Translations under genes and position numbers: made by a program
The notes under the pieces: model-generated
The model's database searches: none
What the model was told of the DNA's origin: nothing
The model's input: the letters and a program-made list of their open reading frames with translations, nothing else
From: Hibiscus mutabilis
Taxonomy: Eukaryota; Streptophyta; Magnoliopsida; Malvales; Malvaceae
Reading direction: 5' to 3'
DNA: 64,000 nt
NCBI GenBank assembly: GCA_019671005.1
Contig: CM033752.1
Location: forward strand, 27,908,969-27,972,968
In this document: positions 1-12,138 of the stretch, piece after piece
Position numbering within the stretch: the stretch's first letter is position 1
Layout of the letters: every line of letters starts with the position of its first letter

Positions 1-3000
1 CACAAACAATCAACAACTTTTATTACTTCAGCTCACTTTGTTGTCCAAATCTTAAATTTCTTAAAGATCAAGTACCCAAAATTTCACACTGTTAAGGTGA
101 ACACATCATACCCTCTTCTAGTACAAAAATGCAGCCTCGACCAAACAACAAAACATCCTCAATGTATCAAAACTTTACTCGACTTTAATTGAATAAGCAC
201 CACTGTCACAACAAAACGGTCTCACACAACTCGAATTTCCACCATTGTTCCTTGGCTCGTACCAAGGGAACTGTGATACAAACAAACGCATTCACGAAGT
301 CTTAAACCTTTACTTCCTTAACTGATTATATGATAACTAACCTTTCCCACACATTAGGTCATAAAGGTAATTATCTTACCAACTCTCATCTTTCCATATT
401 CCTTATACCTTTACATGAGTCACGCAAAGCATCAAACTTTTATTCAAGATACAAAATAATGGCACCTACCCTATCATCACTGAAATACCTCAGATATCAC
501 TACAGACATCAACGTTATCACAACGCACAAAGAGAGAAATCCTCATTCTAAAGTTTATTTCAAAATTACAAGCCTCTAATACTTTAACCGCAACTATTTT
601 ATTCTCGAACCAATCTCGATAAAATACATAGGTACTTTACAATTGATCAAACGAGTCATCAACCTTAGGAGACTCCTAAAAGTACCTCATTGTTACTTGA
701 CAAGCTATCAACAGTTTAAACATCACCTTAACAAACCAACTTCTTACTAGAGAACAAGCCCGATTCTTCCTTAGGCAAAACACTTGGACAAAAGAAACCT
801 CGTTCGAGTTTCACCTTCGCAACTGAACCTCTGACTTCCTCAACTAGGTAGGTGTTCTCTAACAAGGGCTATGGGTACTGATGTCATACTCGGCCTTACC
901 TCAACATCCACTCACATCTTTAGTAGGGAAGAAGTCCTAACAACTCTTCCAAGTATAAACAAACACTCTAACAGTCTAAAAGCTCTTGAGCGTTGAACAA
1001 CACACGTAGGCATCTACCAAATGGTCAAACATACCCCACAACCTTGTTGTGCCATTCTCTAAACAACCACTACGAAGATCACGGTTGAAGGGCAATGGTT
1101 CATCATTCTCATTACCAAATGTTAGGTTCCCTCGAGGTCTTAAAGCCTCGAGCATAACTCTCGACATTACAGGCTAGCGTCACGCTTAATTAACTAAATC
1201 AATTTCCAAGGTGCAACAACTCCCAAGAAGGTAGCCCCTCAATTCTATAGAATGTCTAACTTCGGCCATACTCTAACGATCTAGTGGATTCCAATTCTAA
1301 TATCTTCGAGAAATGCCCTTAATGAGGTGATGGTACTACCCAAGTATCAACAAGACTCTTTTTACACGAACAAAGGGTCTCTCACCCAAAGTGTATTCAC
1401 ATATCGATTTTAAAAATGGGTTATCTATACTTGCTTCATAAATACTATTCACACATAACGATAAAAATTCTTTACTACAAACTCTCAAAACAAATTCAAA
1501 GACTTTGAAATGACTACAACACACAATAACGACACCATTCAAACGGTAGGAGAATGATACGTCCTCGAATTTGGCATCATCAACTAACTTATATCTCAAT
1601 AATTCGAGGTAACCTCACCCTCAAAATTGCTCCTATGAGCAGCTCAACACTTAAGTCGGCCACTTTTGGCCATGATCGAAACTATTTTATCATCGCAACA
1701 TTGGACGCACATTTAGGCCTTAAGCTCAAAATAAAAACCATAAAATTTCTCAAATTGGATTTAGCCTAAACAAGGTATTTCCAAAATTTCAAAACATATA
1801 TAAACAATTTAAATCGTTACAAAGGAGCTCCACTTTAATTTAAAACATTTAAATATATGACTTGGTTAATACAGTTTTAAAAGTAAGAATTACAAACTCG
1901 ACCACGTAAGGTCCTATGAATACACATCCCACTAAACACAAGTACCATACTCTTAAGATCACCACATGCTAGAATCCTGCACTGATAGTGCTTATCGATC
2001 CTGTGATCCAATGGCCAACCTACACACGGAAACAACGATTTTGAGCACTAAGCTTACAAAGCTTAGTGGTACACATCTACTCTACTACACTCTATGCTAA
2101 TCATAAACATGAGTATGCAAGCTAGTACGAGTAATAAGGATAGATAAATAAATATGTGGCCCTACCACTAGCCACCTAAACACATGCTCTCATCTTGGCA
2201 AAACATCATACATGGCCTACAAGCCCAACCATACATAGGGTCTCACCAGATTAACCGGGCAAAGCACACAAAGTCATACCATAAACCTGGAGTGAGGCCT
2301 GGTATCACATAGCCTTAAGAATTTACACTCTGAGTGAGGCCCGATGTCATATAGTGTTGGGAACATACACTCATACTCAGTATCTCTCCTTGGGTATCAT
2401 CGAATAAAGCTCAGTGTCACACTACATCGGCAATGTACGTTCAATATTTCCAACCATAGTATTGCAACACTCTTTCTCTAGGTATCTGAATCCCATCAAT
2501 CAAAGGTGACTCAACCATACATGTGCCCTTACTTGGCACGTAACCACACACAACATTGACACGATCACCATACATCACACAACATTTCTCGATCCACCAA
2601 GAATCTCCTATGGTTGCTACTACCACAAACCACCCATTAAGTTTATCGACTTATTAATTCATTATGAAAAAGGGTATGAATATCCTCATTAATTATCTCA
2701 TTAATCCGTATTAGTTCATTTACATCCCATATCGATTTCTATCTTTTAGTCACATTATTGATTATTTTATTCAATGGGTACCGATACTTAAACACGAGTA
2801 TTGATATGGTACCCCTGGTATCAATACTCACACACGTACCGATATCCTATTCACGAGTTCGTACCATTTCCTCGGATTAAGATATTAAAATGCTTATTCA
2901 ATCTTTAAAGCTTATGAAAGTCATTAGGGTTGGTTTACTAACGCATTTAATCAATTAATATTAATTACCAACTTCATGATCATTTATTCGAATATTACCA

Positions 3001-4336
3001 TTATTTATCCCTTACACATAATTTCCATCGAATCTCATCAATCTATTTGAACAAGCATACAAGGCATCACATTTATTTCAATCAGTCAAACAATTATCGA
3101 ATAATCATACGAGCATCTCAAACGACCTTACGCGGTCTCTAAAGCCTCCACAAGTCTTAATATATTCACATCATCATGCATCACATAAATATCGAGTCTT
3201 ATAACACTGGTCTCTACTCATTCTTATTCATCGTCTACCTATTTGCATATACTAACAATCAAGGCAATCACATTTATGATGCTCATGAAATAATAGAAGT
3301 TTGAGGTGTACTAACCTTAAGCCAAAGCGATAAATCCTCATATAAGCTTCCCAATTATTTCACTTGATTCAATATTCGATTCTAAATAATCCTCGTATAA
3401 CAACAAATATGAAACTACATTAATTTTATGCATCCCATATTCAATTCACAAGGTCAAACACGTAAAAACAACTTATTGGGTTTGAATTTGTCAAAACAGA
3501 CTGTGTCAATGGACTCAAGATGTCAAGAAATCCCGAGGTAGGGTCCTCTGGAAAAAGTCAATGTTGGTCAACGATCAACGCTAGTTAACGGCTACGCGAC
3601 GGTAGTCAACGACGGCACAAAGGCTGGCGGCAACAGTGCTACAGTGGTCAATGGCAGCGGTGGCATGGTCAACAACGTTTGGCGACGCAATCAACGGCGG
3701 CTAGTGGTGCGATCAACAGTGGCTCGGCTCAGGGTAAATGGCTCATCAACACGGCTCGGTTCTATGCTGCTCAACTTAGATGGCTCAAACCTCTTAGGAC
3801 GATGCTCACACGTGATTGGCGGCGCGTGCGGTGGCTTCCGAGGGTAGAAGATGACAAAATTTTATCGACCGATTGTCCTTGAGCTGGTGATTCTGATGGT
3901 GGCCTCCGTTCTACGTTTTGAGCCCTCTAACACCCTTAACTCAATAACCCAAAACTTCTTCTCTCTTGCCCTTTCCGACGGTGACTTCGATGGTGGTGCT
4001 ACTGGTACCGATGAACTCGTCTTGACGAGATGAACATAATGATGGTGGAGGTGTTGAAAACGGACGGCTGAATCTCCGTAGATCAAAGTTTGAAATATCC
4101 TCCCTCAACCTTTCTCTCATTTTTTCTTTTCTCCCACTATTCATTTTTTTCTTTTTTTCTCTCCTCCATCATATCTCTTCCACTTTCAACCACCCACCCA
4201 TATATTTAAAATTCAAACATTATCTTCCAAATTAATGGGCCCTAGCCTCAAAGCCCTTAACCTATTTATCTAAAATAAAAGCCCATAATCAGGGCTCAAA
4301 ATCCGATTTTCTAACCAAAAAATTTGGGTCGTTAGA
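1..4336 (-). mobile_element. Family A LTR retrotransposon, copy 1 (left-truncated by window edge)
   Basis: This is internal sequence (about 1-1711) followed by one LTR (about 1712-4336). It was recognised by long similarity to the second copy: 1-1711 matches 29815-31140, and 1712-4336 matches the LTR pieces at 31275-31386 plus 44077-46740 and at 6115-8363 plus 27902-28306. In the second copy the polypurine tract and primer site place the element on the minus strand, so the LTR here is its 5' LTR. The LTR end at 4331-4336 reads gttaga where siblings read gttaca. The junction between internal sequence and LTR near 1711 is deleted. No Gag or Pol motif is recognisable; the short minus-strand frames are not shared intact between copies. 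Confidence 0.75.
1712..4336 (-). repeat. LTR of family A copy 1
   Basis: The segment runs from a position matching the inside of the sibling LTR start (the first ~35 bases are deleted) to gttaga at 4336. Shared landmarks with the siblings include the acaaaggagctcca block near 1819, the accacgtaaggtcctatgaat block near 1900, a cluster of gtaccgatac-like motifs near 2775-2870, and the GC-rich 3' third near 3540-4030. The minus-strand frames overlapping 3860-4144 are not conserved as protein. Confidence 0.7.
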
Positions 4337-4889
4337 GTTTGTGTATCTGTTACTTATTAATTAATTTTTTTATTGAGACAAGCAACCTTTTCTTTCATCT
4401 CATACACTATTTTAATTTGTTGGACTGCATTCTAAACTTTGTCAGGAATAACAAAAGAATAAAAGCTTTATTATTTTAAAAAAAATGCTTAATTATAAAA
4501 ATAATGGCTCAAATTATATTTTTTTAATAGGCGCGTAAAGTAATTTTTAACTGATATAGATGTCAAAAGTTTTATTTTTAGCTTATTTTAAAGTCAATTG
4601 AGGCATTTATTTCAACAAAAAATAAAACTTTAGGCACTTATTTTAACTAAAAATATTTTAATCACCTATTTCAGCAAAAAATAAAATTTGAACTACATAT
4701 TTCAATTAAAAATTACTTTAAACACCTATTATAAAAAATATAATTTATACATTTATTTTATAGTTGAGCCTTAAAAAATTGGATTAATTATTAGTAATAG
4801 GTTGGGTGAGTAGTTGAAAGAGTTGATTCTGGGTGGCACTATATTTGCCAGCCACGTATGCAGCGTAGAAGATGAAACATGCAGTCTAT
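4337..4889. other. AT-rich spacer without recognised gene
   Basis: The spacer lies between the family A LTR and a MITE. It contains a short motif repeated with variation at about 4600-4740 (aaaataaaactttaggca, aaaataaaatttgaact and related), suggesting an old degenerate repeat. No reading frame or RNA gene is supported. Confidence 0.5.
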
Positions 4890-4892
4890 TAA

Positions 4893-5060
4893 GGTCTAGT
4901 TTAGCATTGCTTTTGAAAAAATGATTTTTAAAAGTGTTGTTAGAAATAGATTTTGAAAAGAAATTTTAAAAAGTTTGTTGTAAGATTTTAGTGTTTGACA
5001 TTGCTGTCAAAAAGTGCTTTTAAGAAGATAAATCACCATTTTGGACATGATATTGTAAGT

Positions 5061-5092
<32 letters not shown>

Positions 5093-5545
5093 AATGATAT
5101 TCAAATTCTTTAGTGTTATAATATATGAAATAAACCAGCTTAAATTATTATAAAAATATAAAAATATTTTTATTAATAAATACATTTTTAACAATTGTAC
5201 GTGTTCCATGGAAATATAATAAATTTAAAATATTTTATTTAAAAAACTTGAAATGAATAAATATATATAATTTTTAAACTAAAAAATAATTATTAATTAT
5301 ATCTTTGTAAAGAATTATAAATTTATAAATAAACACAATAGCAAATGAAGGTTAAAATTGTAATTTGACTCCCAAAAGCACTTTTACAACCGCAAAAGCT
5401 AAAAATTTTAGCTTTTACGTTTGAATTGAAAATCACTTTTCAAAAGCAGTTTTTTCTCCAAAAGCTAGCTGTTTAGCATTGCTTTTGACCTCAAACCATC
5501 TTGGGGAGTTAAAAGCTAGTTTGAAAAGCAATGCTAAACGGAGCC
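4893..5545. mobile_element. Tourist/Harbinger-like MITE
   Basis: Terminal inverted repeats are visible. The left end reads ggtctagtttagcattgctt, and the right end read on the minus strand gives ggctccgtttagcattgctt, three mismatches in 20. The element is flanked by the trinucleotide taa on both sides (4890-4892 and 5546-5548), the usual PIF/Harbinger target duplication. At 653 bases it has no coding capacity. The centre carries a TA-rich microsatellite at about 5058-5092, and subterminal aaaagctt-type segments also pair across the element. Confidence 0.75.
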
Positions 5546-5548
5546 TAA

Positions 5549-6114
5549 GTCATTGAGCAACCCATAGTTTGAAACAGGAGAGTTTGTTTTAAATAACCAA
5601 CCTAACTAATATAACCAACTTGATTGGTTAAGTCGGTTTCATTACATAAGTTTCCTTAAGTTGAGATAGTTTTATCAATTTATTACTCTTTTTCTCAAAA
5701 ATATTACTTCTTATTGATTTTTTACGTAATTTTTAGAAAAAAAAAATATTTGTGTAAAAAACATGTTGTAAAGTAATTAAAACGACAATTTCATCATTGA
5801 AAAGTTAAAGTTTATTTTATTAGAAAACTAAAAAGATGGTAAAAAAGGAAATGTGTATAGTAAAAGTTGTTGAGTTTTTCAACGGGACAATTTAAGTGGG
5901 ATAATTTTAAACACAAAAAAGAAAAGTTTTATAGGACAAAAATATATATTATTTTTTTCACAAAATATGTACTTAAAATATTAAAAAATATATAATTTTA
6001 AAAAAATTGGTTAATCGATTTGATATAAATATATATCAAATCCCAGAAATAAGAATTCAAGACACATATAAAAATAGGAAAACAATAAATATAATTTAAA
6101 AATAACAAAAGAAA
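5549..6114. other. AT-rich spacer
   Basis: A stretch of roughly 570 bases, very AT-rich, containing only short frames. Nothing recognisable was found. Confidence 0.5.
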
Positions 6115-8363
6115 TGTAACACCCTCGACCCGGATGTCACATTTGGGCTGCAAGCCCAACCCAAAACTATAAAATTTCTCAAACAATGTTTAGCCCTACA
6201 AGATAATTCTAGAAACACATTTAAAGGCAATAGATGAAAATATAGTTAAGAAATCAAAACGGTACAAAGGAGCTCTAATTTAAATATAACACATTTAAAC
6301 ATTCTATTTGATTAATACAAATTTACAAATAATAATTACAAACTCCACCACGTAAGGTCCTATGAATACATAGCCCACTAAAAACAAGTATTGTACTCTG
6401 GAGATCACCACATGCTAGAATCCCGTATTGATAGTGCTCCTCGATCCGACGATCAACCTACGCACATAAATAACGATTTCAAGCGCTAAGCTTACAAAGC
6501 TCAGTGGTACATATCCACTATACTACACTTCATAATAATCTTAAACATAAGCATGCAAGCTAGTACGAGCAATAAGGAGAGATAAATAAACACATGGCAC
6601 TACCACTAGTCGCCTAAACACATACTCTCAACATGGAAAAATATCATACATGGCACACAAGGCCCAACCAAGCCCGAGACCTCAACATATCATCTAGACG
6701 AAAGTGCATGTCAACAACAACAACAACTCTGGAGTGAGGCCGGGTCACATAGCATTAGAATATGCATCCATACTTGGAATCACCCATCGAGTATCTTCGA
6801 ATGAGGCTCAGGTCATATAGCATCGGTAACCTCCATTCGGTATCTCTAACCATGGTGTTACAACACTCTTTCATTGGGTATACGATTCCCATCAAAAAAA
6901 GACTTAACCAATCAAATGCCAACACGACATGCACGCAACGAGATCCCAAGGATCCCTTATTGTTGCTAATCATCAACATATCGTTTATTTTACATTACCA
7001 AGTTGTTAATACATTTTGGGGAAGTATATAATTAATCTCATTCATTGTCTCCATTATTCTATATTATCCCATTTATTAAGGCATAATTCAATTATTAATA
7101 TTCACATCAATTTTCATCCTTAAATTGTATTTATAGATTATTTTTCATATCGATACGGTAACCTCGGGTATTGATACTCATATGCATACTGATACTGAAA
7201 CAGCTTACCAAAAATCTCAATTCCCACAAGTACCGGTACAGGTCGACCCATACCGATACGGTCCCCAAACGCATACCAATACAGTCGAAGCTCGTAATGA
7301 TACCCTATACACAGGTTTGCACCATTTCCTTGAATTAGGGTTTGTTTACTAACACATTCATTCATTTAATAATAATTACCAGCTTCATAGTCATATAATC
7401 GAGTATTTATCACTTAATCTTAATTCCCATCAACAATGTCAATCTAATCAAACAAGCATACAAAGCGTCACAATTATCAACCAGTTAAACAATTTATCAC
7501 ATAATTATACGAACAATCTTAAATGACCTTACATAGTCTCTAAAGCCTCCATGAGTCCCATTATACCCATAACATTATCATACATCCCATAAATATCGAG
7601 TCTCATATTATCGGTCTCTACAAATGCATATTTATCATCTATCTAATTTACGGATACTAACACGCAAGGCAATCACATTTATGATGCTAATGAACCAATA
7701 GGAGTTCGAGGTGTACTAACCTTAAGCCAAAGTGATAAATCCTCATATAAGCTTTTCGATTATTCCACTTGATCTAATATTTGATCCTAAATAATCCTCT
7801 TATAACAACGAATACGAAACTACATTAATTTTATTCACCCCTTAATCAAAACACAAGGACAAACGCGTAAAATATCTTACTAGGTTTGAATTTTGCAAAA
7901 TTGACTGCACCATCAAACTTAGAATGTCAAGAAACCCCTAGGTAGGGTTCCTTAAAAAAAGTCAATGTCGGTTAATGGTCAACGCCGATCAACGACAACG
8001 ACGGCAGTCAATGGTGATGCAGCGGTGACTGATAGCTCGACTCGGTTAGCTCACCTCAGCTCGAAGGGCTGGCTCAGCCTATGACTTGGATTGGCTCAGC
8101 AGGCTAGCTTAGTTAGCTGGCCCAATAGCTCGACCCAACCGGATATAGCTGGCCACTGAGGCTGATCCTCGCCTACACGCAAGGGCGGCACGTGGGTGTG
8201 CGTGCGTCAACTTTTGGTGGCCAAATGGTGAAAGCCCAAACTGGATATCTTGACACCGGTGAACACGGTGGTGGCCTCTGTTTTTCATTTTGAGCGTTCT
8301 AACTCCTTCAACTAAACAATCTGAAACTTCTTTTCTCTCACCCCCTCCGACGGCGACTTCGAT
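6115..8363 (-). repeat. Family A copy 2, 3' LTR, first segment
   Basis: It starts tgtaacaccctcgacccgga at 6115 and is interrupted at 8363 by the outer chromovirus. Sequence resumes at 27902 (tcgat repeated), and the uninterrupted sibling at about 3993 shows the joined order. It contains gtaccggtac-like palindromes at about 7150-7310 and a GC-rich end near 7960-8360. Confidence 0.8.
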
Positions 8364-11300
8364 TGTAATACCCCAATATTTGTATAGTGACTGAAATAAA
8401 AAGAATTAAAGTTTGGTGGTTTTAGTTTAGTGACTAAAATGTAAAATTTCAAAGTTTGGTGGTCAAAGTGGAAAGTTGGGAAAGTTCAAGGAGCAACATG
8501 GTAATTTTCCTAATAATTATTTTTATGGCAACAATGAATAGTTTATCCCGGTATAAGAATTTTGGTGGGAATCAGATTTTTGGTACGGGATTTGTGTGAA
8601 AAGTTATAAAAAGGATAAGTTTCAAAAATTAATTCGAATGATTATTCGAATTAAAAAAAATTATGAAAATTTTATGGAAGTCTTAGAAATACTAGAAGAA
8701 CATGATATTATGGTTTTTGAATCATTTTTATTCGATTTAAATTTGATTCTATGCAATATTTGGTGAAATAGGTGGAAATAGCATTTTTGAAGATAAGTTG
8801 GTTCATTAAGGGTAAAATCATTTCACCCTTACTTTTTGATTTTTTATGATTATAATGGATAAGAATAAACAAGTTTTGGCTTGTGATTGGTTATAACTCA
8901 AGGGTATAATGGTCTTTTGACTATTAAAGGTTTTACTAATTAAATAAGGCAAATATAATGCCATTTGGCAATAAAATAAGATAGAAAAACTTGGAAAATT
9001 ATCTCTTCTTCTCCCCAAGCTACTGAATTCACTCAAGAACATAGGTAAGAATTTTTTATTCAATTTTTAAGCTTCCACTTTTAGATTTGAGCTTGAGACA
9101 TGAAACAAGAAATTGTTCTCCATTAAATTCTATATCTTTTGGTATAAGTTTTGTATAGTTTTCATGTCTTTAAGTTGAGTTTGGGGTTTAGGATTGATGA
9201 AGAGCATGATGGAATCTTGAGTTTTAATGGTTTTTCTTGTTGGAAACATGCTTGTGATGTTGTTTTCATGGTTCAAATGATGAAAATTCCATGGAAATTG
9301 AGCTAGTGATCATTCGGCTATCTTGCAAAATTTAAAGGAAGTTATGGCAAAATTACTTTGATGATGGAAATGATGAAAATGATGTTATACAAGCTTGATT
9401 ATGTTGGTTGGATGAAGAAATTTTTATGTTCTTGAAAGATAGAAAATTAGGGTTTATGTCAAGTTAGGAATTTTGGAGTGTGATTGAAGGAAGAATGATT
9501 TATTATGATGATATAAGATGTTTGGAATGAAAATCCCAAATTATTTTGCATTAGGGACCAAAATGTAAATTTTGGAAAGTTTAGGGACTTGATTGTCAAG
9601 CTTGTTTTTGAAGTATATTATGTTGGAAAATTAAGTTAAGTGATTGGAATGTTGATTTTGAAGTTTATATTGACTTTGGGACCATTTTAGAATTTTTAGT
9701 AACTTTGAGGACCAATATGTAAATTTTTAAAGTTTGGGTCTTAAAGCATAAAGAATGAGAAATGAACGGATTAAATTTGAAAATGATGGTTAGAAGCTCA
9801 AAAAAGAGTCCTTATTGACTAAATTGGGTATTTTGGAAAAAGTTGGAGAGTTATGGAAAAGTGTAAAGAAATGTGATTTGAATATCGAAAGTTTTATCGG
9901 AATCAAATTATGCATAATGGATAGTTATTTTAGTTACTTTCCATTATTTTTTATAGTATGAGTATGTACTCAAAAAATTACTTATGTTATGTATTTAATA
10001 TACATACAGATAATAAGCAAGCTCGTGATCGAAACAAGTTGAAAGACAAAGAAGAAGTTTCAGAATAGATACGTTTTGGTATAAGTTGCTAGTGAGGCAT
10101 ATAAGGTGAGTGCAATCATATGTTTCAAAATATGTTTTGATTAATTTCAAGATTTCTATTTACTTAATTTTATTAAAATGATAACATGGTTTTTTGCATA
10201 AGTTATATGATATTTTACAGGCAAAGAAAAAGGTTAGTACATAATGGGGTATGAACTGTTCTAATATGTTTTCTTATGGCAAATTGTTATTGAATAATGG
10301 TGATATATGAATAGTTTATACATGATGATTAACAAGTATATGATATGGATTTATTGCCCAAGTAATGATAGAGAGTTACAGTATAGTGGCATGTCATTAG
10401 AGGTCCAGTAGTCAAGGACTACGTGTAGCTACACACCGATCTTCGGATCCTATATGTCTATCAGCACTTATGTGCCTATATGATGCTGACACTTATGTGT
10501 CTATATGTTTATCGTCACTTTGGTGACCAGTGCTCAAGGAGTATAGACCTTGCATACTTTAGTTTCTCTTTATACAATTCTTGGGCCAATTACAAAGTTA
10601 AAGTATATGAAAATCACCATTTTCTTATATACAATGGTTTTGAACTAAAAGAAGATTTATTATGATCTTGCTTAACCATGTCTTCATTTATTTTATTACT
10701 TGATTTTATGATTACTTATAATACCTCACTAAGTTATACTCAGCGTGTGTATTTTGCCTGTGCACACGTAGGTTGATCACGTGGTTCATAAGCAGGAACA
10801 TTTTGGCATCACCCCGAGATCGAAGGGAAATTACAGGTTATCTTAGTAATGCTTTGACATCCGATATCATATTTTGAGTAGTGGCATGTATAATAATGAA
10901 TTTACATATTTTGTGTAAATGAGAATTTAAACTACTCATTAGTTTGTATGTTTATAACTTAAATATGTCTTAGAATTACTAGTATGTGATTTGAGATGGT
11001 TTATGGGTAGTTAGTAAGCTTATGATGGAAATAAACGAAAACTGTCCAGAAACTCTATTTTAGGCAGTAAGTTTGAAAATTTTTCCATAAATTCCATAGA
11101 TTGAATTAGAAAATGAAACTTATATGTATGAACTAAAAATTGATTCTAGTTTCTTTTAAAACAAACGGTGAGTGATTTCGAGTTCTGTGTAAAAAGTTAT
11201 GAATTTTTATTCGAAGATAGGTTAGAAAAATAGGACAACAGATTTTTCACAAGACTGCACTGTGACGTGAATTTAACATTTTCTTTAAATTTTTTTAATG

Positions 11301-11519
11301 AATTTGAATTAATAATTTACATGGTTTGAAAGCTTGATGAATCTAGTTTAATTATAAATTTACAGAATAAACTTTGGGTGTCTATAAAATTTTATAAAAA
11401 TTTTTGTTTAGAGACAGTGTGAGCTGCCAGTTTTGTTTGAAGTGGTGAAAATTGTTTAAATTTGTTTTGTGACATCATCGACACATGTTTGGTAACAAAT
11501 ACGGGAAGAGGGTGTTACA
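8364..11519 (+). repeat. 5' LTR of outer chromovirus
   Basis: 3156 bases, bounded by tgtaatacccc and ggtgttaca. The matching 3' LTR starts at 14358. It contains short direct repeats near 10440-10540 (cacttatgtgcctatatg and variants). The polymerase II start and polyadenylation site within it cannot be placed from sequence alone. Confidence 0.9.
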
Positions 11520-11524
11520 TTTAT

Positions 11525-11536
11525 TGGTATCAGAGC
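11525..11536 (+). other. Primer binding site, initiator methionine tRNA type
   Basis: The sequence tggtatcagagc lies five bases after the 5' LTR end. This is the standard primer-site core complementary to the 3' end of plant initiator tRNA-Met in many LTR elements. Confidence 0.9.
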
Positions 11537-11683
11537 TACAGGTTTAGCCTATTCTGGAATTAAATTGACTTTGTTATGAGTTAATAAGTGTGTACATGCC
11601 ACTAGGATGTCATAAATTACTAACGGTGACATTTGGTAGTTGATGCTCCTGCTTACTAATATTAATTGTTATGATGAGTACAG

Positions 11684-12138
11684 ATGTCTGAGAGTGAGGG
11701 TTCACATCAGGCTACCTATATAGAGGGTCAAAATGTTGTTGAGGTTGGGCAAGAAGCTAGTTTTGGTCCGCCTTTAGCACAGCCTACTGAGAATGTACCA
11801 GTTTAGTCTGGAGCACCGGTACAAGATCAGGGAAACTTCCTACAAGCCTTAGAGATGATAATTAATCGTCCTCCCCGAGTTTCTATTTCTAAAGAGCTAA
11901 AGGATCTGCGAGCACCAGATTTCGTTGATGGAGATCCGGTTGCTGCAGACTATTGGCTAAATGATTAAAGATTATGCTGGAAGGATTGCATTGTGATGAC
12001 CAAAGGAAGTTAGAAGGAGTTGTGTCTTTGTTGAAGGGACAAGCTCATATGTAGTGGGCAAATATCACTACTTGTCCCCAGGAAGAGATTACTTGGGACT
12101 TTTTCCTCTGCGAGTTTCGTAACAAGTATATCGGAGAC
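11684..12138 (+). pseudogene. Gag N-terminal part of outer chromovirus, broken
   Basis: The start codon at 11684 (frame 2) begins a Gag leader similar to the inner element at 19163. The frame is cut by TAG at 11804-11806. A one-base loss near 11965 (gattaaag here, gatttaaag in the inner copy) shifts reading to frame 1, and TAG at 12052-12054 replaces a tryptophan codon conserved in the inner copy. From there frame 1 stays open into the long frame beginning at 12139. The region matches the retrotransposon Gag capsid segment of the inner copy (inner 19163-19660). It would not give a full Gag. Confidence 0.85.

Noticed and set aside
1336..1599. 87-residue minus-strand frame in family A copy 1
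   Set aside because: Correct strand for the element, but the matching part of copy 2 does not keep the frame and no retroelement motif is present.
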